From NCBI GenBank assembly GCA_024276695.1, contig JAJRWR010000037.1, positions 1 through 46,058 on the forward strand: a stretch of 46,058 bases of DNA, read 5' to 3'. This stretch comes from an archaeon (lineage in GTDB: Archaea > Thermoproteota > Nitrososphaeria > Nitrososphaerales > Nitrosopumilaceae). The notes under the pieces are model-generated. The model made no database searches and was not told the origin of the DNA. It saw only the letters and a program-made list of their open reading frames with translations. The first letter of the stretch is position 1, and every line of letters begins with the position of its first letter. Shown here piece after piece: positions 42,431 to 46,058 of the stretch. A program made the translations under genes and the position numbers.

Positions 42431-43582
42431 ATGAGGGGAGCAAAAGTAGTTGTTTATGGTCTCAGTACTGAAGGATATACTATTGCATCTCAATTGGCAA
42501 TCAAAGGTGCAGATGTTTACATTATAGATGAATCAACCCCGTCAGCAATTTCACTTAAAGCTGAAATTGCTAAAACATATCCAAATGTATCCTCTCTAAA
42601 AGAAGATGAACCATTGTTAGCAATGGAACCAATAGACGTAGCAATTTCTAAAGCACAATATCTATTTTTTACTCCAAGAATTAGAAAAACTGGACAAGAT
42701 ATCAAAACTGAAATCCATTCAAAATTTAAGGATGCAGTTTCTTCGATGAAAAAGAATAGCTCAGTCATTTTCACTCTTCCAACAGGATTTGGAGGTAATA
42801 ATGAAAATATTTCCTTACTTGAACATGTAACCGGTCTTGAGACTGGAAAACATATTTCATATTTTTACTATCCCTTAGAAGATCTTAATGAACAACCAAA
42901 AATTATAGGATCATTTAACGGAAAAGAAGATCCTATATTATCTGAACTTCTTACAGTAGGTAAAAAAGAGAAAAAATTTGTTGCTATTTCATCATCAGAG
43001 CATTTTCATGCGATTGATATTTTATCCAGATTTTCTAGTTTATGCAGTGTTTTAGAAGTTTGTAAATATGCTCAAGATGAAGTAACTAAAAATGATCTTT
43101 CTTCCGATGATTTTCAAGAAATATTCCTAGATGATATGATTAATGGATTATTTGATTTAAAATCTCTAGGCTCCTCCTTTGAAGGAGCAAATACTCTGAT
43201 GTATCTAATTAATGGAAGTGTTAAAGGAATTGACGGATACATAAAACGATTAATTGATGAAATCCGTTCAACATTAAAGAAGAATGATCTTAAAGCAAGT
43301 AGAACTAAGATTGCATTATCTTGGACACTTGATCAACATGCAATGCGTGGAGACAAAATTGAGATGCTACAAAATTTGACATCCAGATTACGTGATTACA
43401 TTGGTGATGTAGAAGCTTATGAAGATCCAAACTTTGATCTATTTCATAGCGATAAAACTACTATAGTAGTAGCATGTTCAAAATCTGATTTTGACAATAT
43501 AGAAAAAACTAAACAAGATTCTGATTTAATTATTGTCAAAGCTAATCCTTTATGTGAAACAATCAATAATAGTATAAATTAG
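42431..43582 (+). CDS. Rossmann-fold protein related to nucleotide-sugar dehydrogenases
   Basis: The N-terminal loop VVVYGLSTEGYTIASQLAIKG (residues 6-26) followed by an acidic residue at the end of strand 2 (IIDES) indicates NAD(P) binding. FFTPRIRKTGQDIKTEI and VIFTLPTGFGG are reminiscent of UDP-glucose dehydrogenase N-domains. No catalytic cysteine motif is visible. The remaining 200 residues are helical with an ALSWTLDQHAMRGDKIE segment. I do not recognise a defined family. It lies 22 bp before grpE and may be transcribed with it. Confidence 0.6.
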   Translation: MRGAKVVVYGLSTEGYTIASQLAIKGADVYIIDESTPSAISLKAEIAKTYPNVSSLKEDEPLLAMEPIDVAISKAQYLFFTPRIRKTGQDIKTEIHSKFKDAVSSMKKNSSVIFTLPTGFGGNNENISLLEHVTGLETGKHISYFYYPLEDLNEQPKIIGSFNGKEDPILSELLTVGKKEKKFVAISSSEHFHAIDILSRFSSLCSVLEVCKYAQDEVTKNDLSSDDFQEIFLDDMINGLFDLKSLGSSFEGANTLMYLINGSVKGIDGYIKRLIDEIRSTLKKNDLKASRTKIALSWTLDQHAMRGDKIEMLQNLTSRLRDYIGDVEAYEDPNFDLFHSDKTTIVVACSKSDFDNIEKTKQDSDLIIVKANPLCETINNSIN

Positions 43583-43604
43583 CTAAATAACAATTCTGGT
43601 TGAA

Positions 43605-44159
43605 TTGTCTAGTGAATCTAATTCTGATGAAATCCCAGTTAATGTAATATCTGAAAATGAATCAAAAAATAATTCCCAAAATCCAGAATCAGAGATTAAT
43701 GTTGAAGAAATATCCAAATTATTAGATTTAGAAAAACAAAAATCATTTGAATGTGAAGAAAAATTAAAACTTGCTTTGGCAGACTTTCAAAATTTAGAGA
43801 GGAAAACTCAATCTGATATAGAAAATGGAGTTAATTCAAAAATTAATGAATTTTCATTAGATTTTTTAAAAATTTACGATGATTTTGTAAGAGCAAAAGA
43901 AGTTTTTTCTGAAAGTAAAATTAATTCAGAAGGCTTGGATTCTATTTTAAAAAATATGGATTCTTTATTGAAAAAATATAACATTGAACCAATAGATGCA
44001 TTAGGAGAAATTTTTAACCCAAATTTCCATGAGGCTATATCAATAATCAACGATTCAGATTTGGATGACAATACAATTACAAAAGAGATTAGGAAAGGAT
44101 ATATTTCTCATGAGAGAGTTATAAGACCGACACTAGTTGAAATTTCAAAAAAGGAATGA
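43605..44159 (+). CDS. grpE: Nucleotide exchange factor GrpE
   Basis: Releases ADP from DnaK. TTG start. The N-terminal 45 residues are acidic and disordered (SESNSDEIPVN...), then a long coiled-coil helix (about 45-110) and a C-terminal beta domain with FNPNFHEAISII and IRKGYISHERVIRPTLVEISK, which is the GrpE hallmark (GY...R.iRPA.V.V). 184 residues is usual. It ends 9 bp before dnaK. Mesophilic archaea carry these genes by old transfer from bacteria. Confidence 0.93.
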   Translation: MSSESNSDEIPVNVISENESKNNSQNPESEINVEEISKLLDLEKQKSFECEEKLKLALADFQNLERKTQSDIENGVNSKINEFSLDFLKIYDDFVRAKEVFSESKINSEGLDSILKNMDSLLKKYNIEPIDALGEIFNPNFHEAISIINDSDLDDNTITKEIRKGYISHERVIRPTLVEISKKE

Positions 44160-44168
44160 TGATAAAAT

Positions 44169-46058
44169 ATGGCTAAAATTATTGGGATTGATTTAGGAAC
44201 AAGTAACTCTGCTGCAGCAGTTGTAATGGGTGGAAAACCTACAATTATTCCAGCTGCTGAAGGTGCTACTGTTGGTGGTAAAGCATTCCCTTCAGTTGTA
44301 GCATTTTCTAAAGATGGTGACCTTTTGGTTGGTGAGCCTGCACGTAGACAAGCAGTAACTAATCCAGATAATACAATTATTGCTGCTAAACGAAAAATGG
44401 GTTCAGATCATATTTTTAAAATTCTAGATAAAGAATATAAACCTCAACAAATTTCAGCATTCATTCTTCAAAAAATCAAAAAAGATGCTGAAGCATTTGT
44501 TGGAGAATCAGTTCAAAAAGCTGTAATCACGGTTCCTGCATATTTTGATGATAATCAACGTCAAGCAACTAAAGATGCTGGAACAATTGCAGGACTTGAT
44601 GTTGTTAGAATAATTAATGAACCAACTGCAGCATCTTTGGCCTTTGGATTAGATAAAGCAAAAGAGGATATGAAAATTCTTGTCTTTGATTTTGGTGGTG
44701 GTACATTAGATGTAACCATTATGGAAATGGGTGGAGGTGTCTTTGAAGTTCTAAGTACTTCAGGTGATACTCAGCTTGGTGGTACTGATATGGATAAAGT
44801 ACTAATTGATTATGTTGTAGATGAATTCAAGAAAAAAGAAGGTATTGATCTTTCCTCAGATTCAACTGCAATGACTAGAATTAGAGAATCTGCTGAAAAA
44901 GCAAAAATTGAATTATCTACTGTAATGGAAACGGATATTAATTTACCATTTATCTCTCATGATCCTTCATCTGGTGCAAAAAATTTAGAATTAAGAATTA
45001 CCCGAGCAAAATTAGATGAATTAATTGGACCTATTATAGAACGATGTAAACCTTCAGTACTCAAAGCACTAGAAGATGCTAAACTTTCTAATTCTAATAT
45101 TAATAAAATTGTCATGGTAGGTGGACCAACAAGGATTCCACTAGTCAGAAAATTTGTTAGTGAATTAGTAGGTCAAGAATCTGAATCAGGTGTGGATCCT
45201 ATGGAAGCAGTAGCAATGGGAGCCGCAATTCAGGCAGGAATTATTGCTGGAGATGTTAGCAGTGATATTGTTTTACTAGATGTGACCCCGCTTACATTGG
45301 GAATTGAAACATTAGGTGGTGTAAGAGAACCATTAATTGAAAGAAATACCACTATACCTACCTCAAAGAGTAAAGTTTTCACAACTGCAGCTGATAATCA
45401 AACCGCAGTTACTATTCATGTTGTTCAAGGTGAAAGACCAATGGCAACTGACAACGTATCATTGGGAAGCTTTAATCTCACTGATTTACCCCCAGCTCCA
45501 AGAGGAGTTCCTCAAGTTGAAGTTAAATTTGACATTGATGCAAACGGAATAATTAATGTCACAGCAAAAGATCTTGGAACACAAAAAGAAGCAAAAATTA
45601 CAATTGAATCTACTTCAAAATTATCTAAAGAAGAAATTGAAAAACTAAAAGAAGATGCAGAAAAATTCTCTGATGAAGACAAAAAGAAGAAGGAAAAAAT
45701 TGATCTAAAGAATGAAGCAGAAAGTTACATTTACACTACAGAAAAATTAGTTAATCATGATCTTAAAGATAAAATTTCACAAGAACAAGGTATCAAAATT
45801 ACTGATGCTGTAAAGGAAGTTAAAGAAGTTTTAGATAAAGAATCAGAAGAATTGAAATCTAAACTTGAAGCATTACAAGCATTGGTAAATGAAGTTACAA
45901 CAGAACTTTATAAAAATGCCTCACCATCAGGAGCAGAAGGACAACAAGGAGCAGAAGGACAACAAGGAGCAGAAGGACAACAAGGAGCAGAAGGACAACA
46001 AGGAGCAGAAGGACAACAAGGAGCAGAAGGACAACAAGGAGCAGAAGGACAACAAGGA
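44169..46058 (+). CDS. dnaK: Hsp70 chaperone DnaK (3' end outside the window)
   Basis: ATP-driven chaperone. The ATPase domain (about 1-375) has [13 protein letters not shown] (5-17), [11 protein letters not shown] (near 175) and [10 protein letters not shown] (near 315). The substrate domain (about 385-500) holds [16 protein letters not shown] and [19 protein letters not shown]; a helical lid follows. From residue 588 the tail is seven perfect copies of the hexapeptide GAEGQQ and continues past the window edge, so the normal tail and stop are not seen. The 630 codons shown have no stop. The gene follows grpE by 9 bp. Confidence 0.95.
   Translation, partial: MAKIIGIDLGTSNSAAAVVMGGKPTIIPAAEGATVGGKAFPSVVAFSKDGDLLVGEPARRQAVTNPDNTIIAAKRKMGSDHIFKILDKEYKPQQISAFILQKIKKDAEAFVGESVQKAVITVPAYFDDNQRQATKDAGTIAGLDVVRIINEPTAASLAFGLDKAKEDMKILVFDFGGGTLDVTIMEMGGGVFEVLSTSGDTQLGGTDMDKVLIDYVVDEFKKKEGIDLSSDSTAMTRIRESAEKAKIELSTVMETDINLPFISHDPSSGAKNLELRITRAKLDELIGPIIERCKPSVLKALEDAKLSNSNINKIVMVGGPTRIPLVRKFVSELVGQESESGVDPMEAVAMGAAIQAGIIAGDVSSDIVLLDVTPLTLGIETLGGVREPLIERNTTIPTSKSKVFTTAADNQTAVTIHVVQGERPMATDNVSLGSFNLTDLPPAPRGVPQVEVKFDIDANGIINVTAKDLGTQKEAKITIESTSKLSKEEIEKLKEDAEKFSDEDKKKKEKIDLKNEAESYIYTTEKLVNHDLKDKISQEQGIKITDAVKEVKEVLDKESEELKSKLEALQALVNEVTTELYKNASPSGAEGQQGAEGQQGAEGQQGAEGQQGAEGQQGAEGQQGAEGQQG
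45930..46058 (+). repeat. Perfect 18-bp tandem repeat in the dnaK tail
   Basis: The unit GGAGCAGAAGGACAACAA is repeated seven times without change from 45930 to 46055, with three more bases of an eighth copy at the window end. It is in frame with DnaK and encodes GAEGQQ repeats. Identical copies suggest recent slippage expansion. The window stops inside it, so the total length is not known; the end may be an assembly break. Confidence 0.95.

Noticed and set aside
45930-46058. Tandem repeat as a possible CRISPR array
   Set aside because: There are no spacers; the 18-bp units are contiguous, in frame with dnaK and encode a repeated hexapeptide.
1-46058. Phage, insertion sequence or defence island
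   Set aside because: No transposase, integrase, terminal repeats, restriction, toxin-antitoxin or phage structural genes were found; gene content is core thaumarchaeal.

Overview
The window looks like a piece of the chromosome of a marine or freshwater ammonia-oxidising thaumarchaeon (Nitrososphaerota, Nitrosopumilus/Nitrosarchaeum-like). It is AT-rich and tightly packed, with many TTG/GTG starts and TATA boxes about 25 nt before starts (leaderless style). It carries archaeal information genes (PriL/PriS primase, aIF2 alpha and gamma, eS6, Nop10, LSm, RPA, a RadB-like ATPase, Lhr helicase) and the ESCRT-III-like division protein CdvB. It also has genes typical of mesophilic Thaumarchaeota: bacterial-type MetK, GrpE/DnaK, an archaeal-type AcnX pair and a large cobalamin (B12) gene set. 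The genus is an inference from gene content; no marker such as 16S or amoA is present.

Layout. 1-5.5 kb: tail of an unknown gene, a membrane-anchored surface protein, endonuclease III, a secreted EF-hand protein, the two-subunit AcnX dehydratase (archaeal mevalonate pathway) and RqcH. 5.6-8.9 kb: a small membrane protein, cobalamin block 1 (cbiT-cbiL-cbiF) and a glutamate-racemase-like protein lacking both catalytic cysteines. 9-17 kb: CdvB, a DPM1-GtrA glycosyltransferase, a broken small membrane-protein gene, a secreted protein, GlyRS, endonuclease IV and priL-priS. 17-21.5 kb: a UPF0182 membrane protein, a class I glutamine amidotransferase and a C39-like peptidase/TPR protein, all in line with priLS. 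21.5-25.6 kb: tRNA-Gly, two zinc-ribbon microproteins, eS6, aIF2 gamma, a PIN protein, PEBP, and aIF2 alpha-Nop10. 25.6-31.1 kb: cobalamin block 2 (cobO, cbiA, cbiC, cbiX, cbiG, cbiD). 31.2-41.2 kb: an SDR protein, MetK-LSm, RadB-like, Lhr, RPA, an ABC exporter pair, a nucleotide-sugar-dehydrogenase-like protein and tRNA-Gln. 41.3-46 kb: a DUF354 protein, a Rossmann protein and grpE-dnaK. DnaK runs off the window inside a perfect 18-bp tandem repeat.

The genes cooperate mainly in B12 synthesis by the anaerobic (cobalt-early) route. CbiX inserts cobalt; CbiL, CbiF, CbiD and CbiT methylate; CbiG opens the lactone; CbiC moves a methyl group; CbiA amidates; CobO adenosylates. CbiH, CbiE and CbiJ are not in the window. 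MetK makes the S-adenosylmethionine these methylases use.

The most important technical observation is that several genes are broken by what looks like one missing A in a short A-run: AcnX small subunit, the C39/TPR protein and Lhr are clear; a small membrane protein, the end of a secreted protein and the start of LSm are possible. Adding one A restores a sensible protein each time. This points to homopolymer under-calling in the assembly rather than to biology, and users should treat these genes as probably intact. I saw no CRISPR array, phage, insertion sequence, rRNA or defence island. The less described parts are the cysteine-less racemase homologue, the UPF0182/amidotransferase/C39-TPR trio, the paired dyads before the EF-hand gene, and the DnaK tail repeat.
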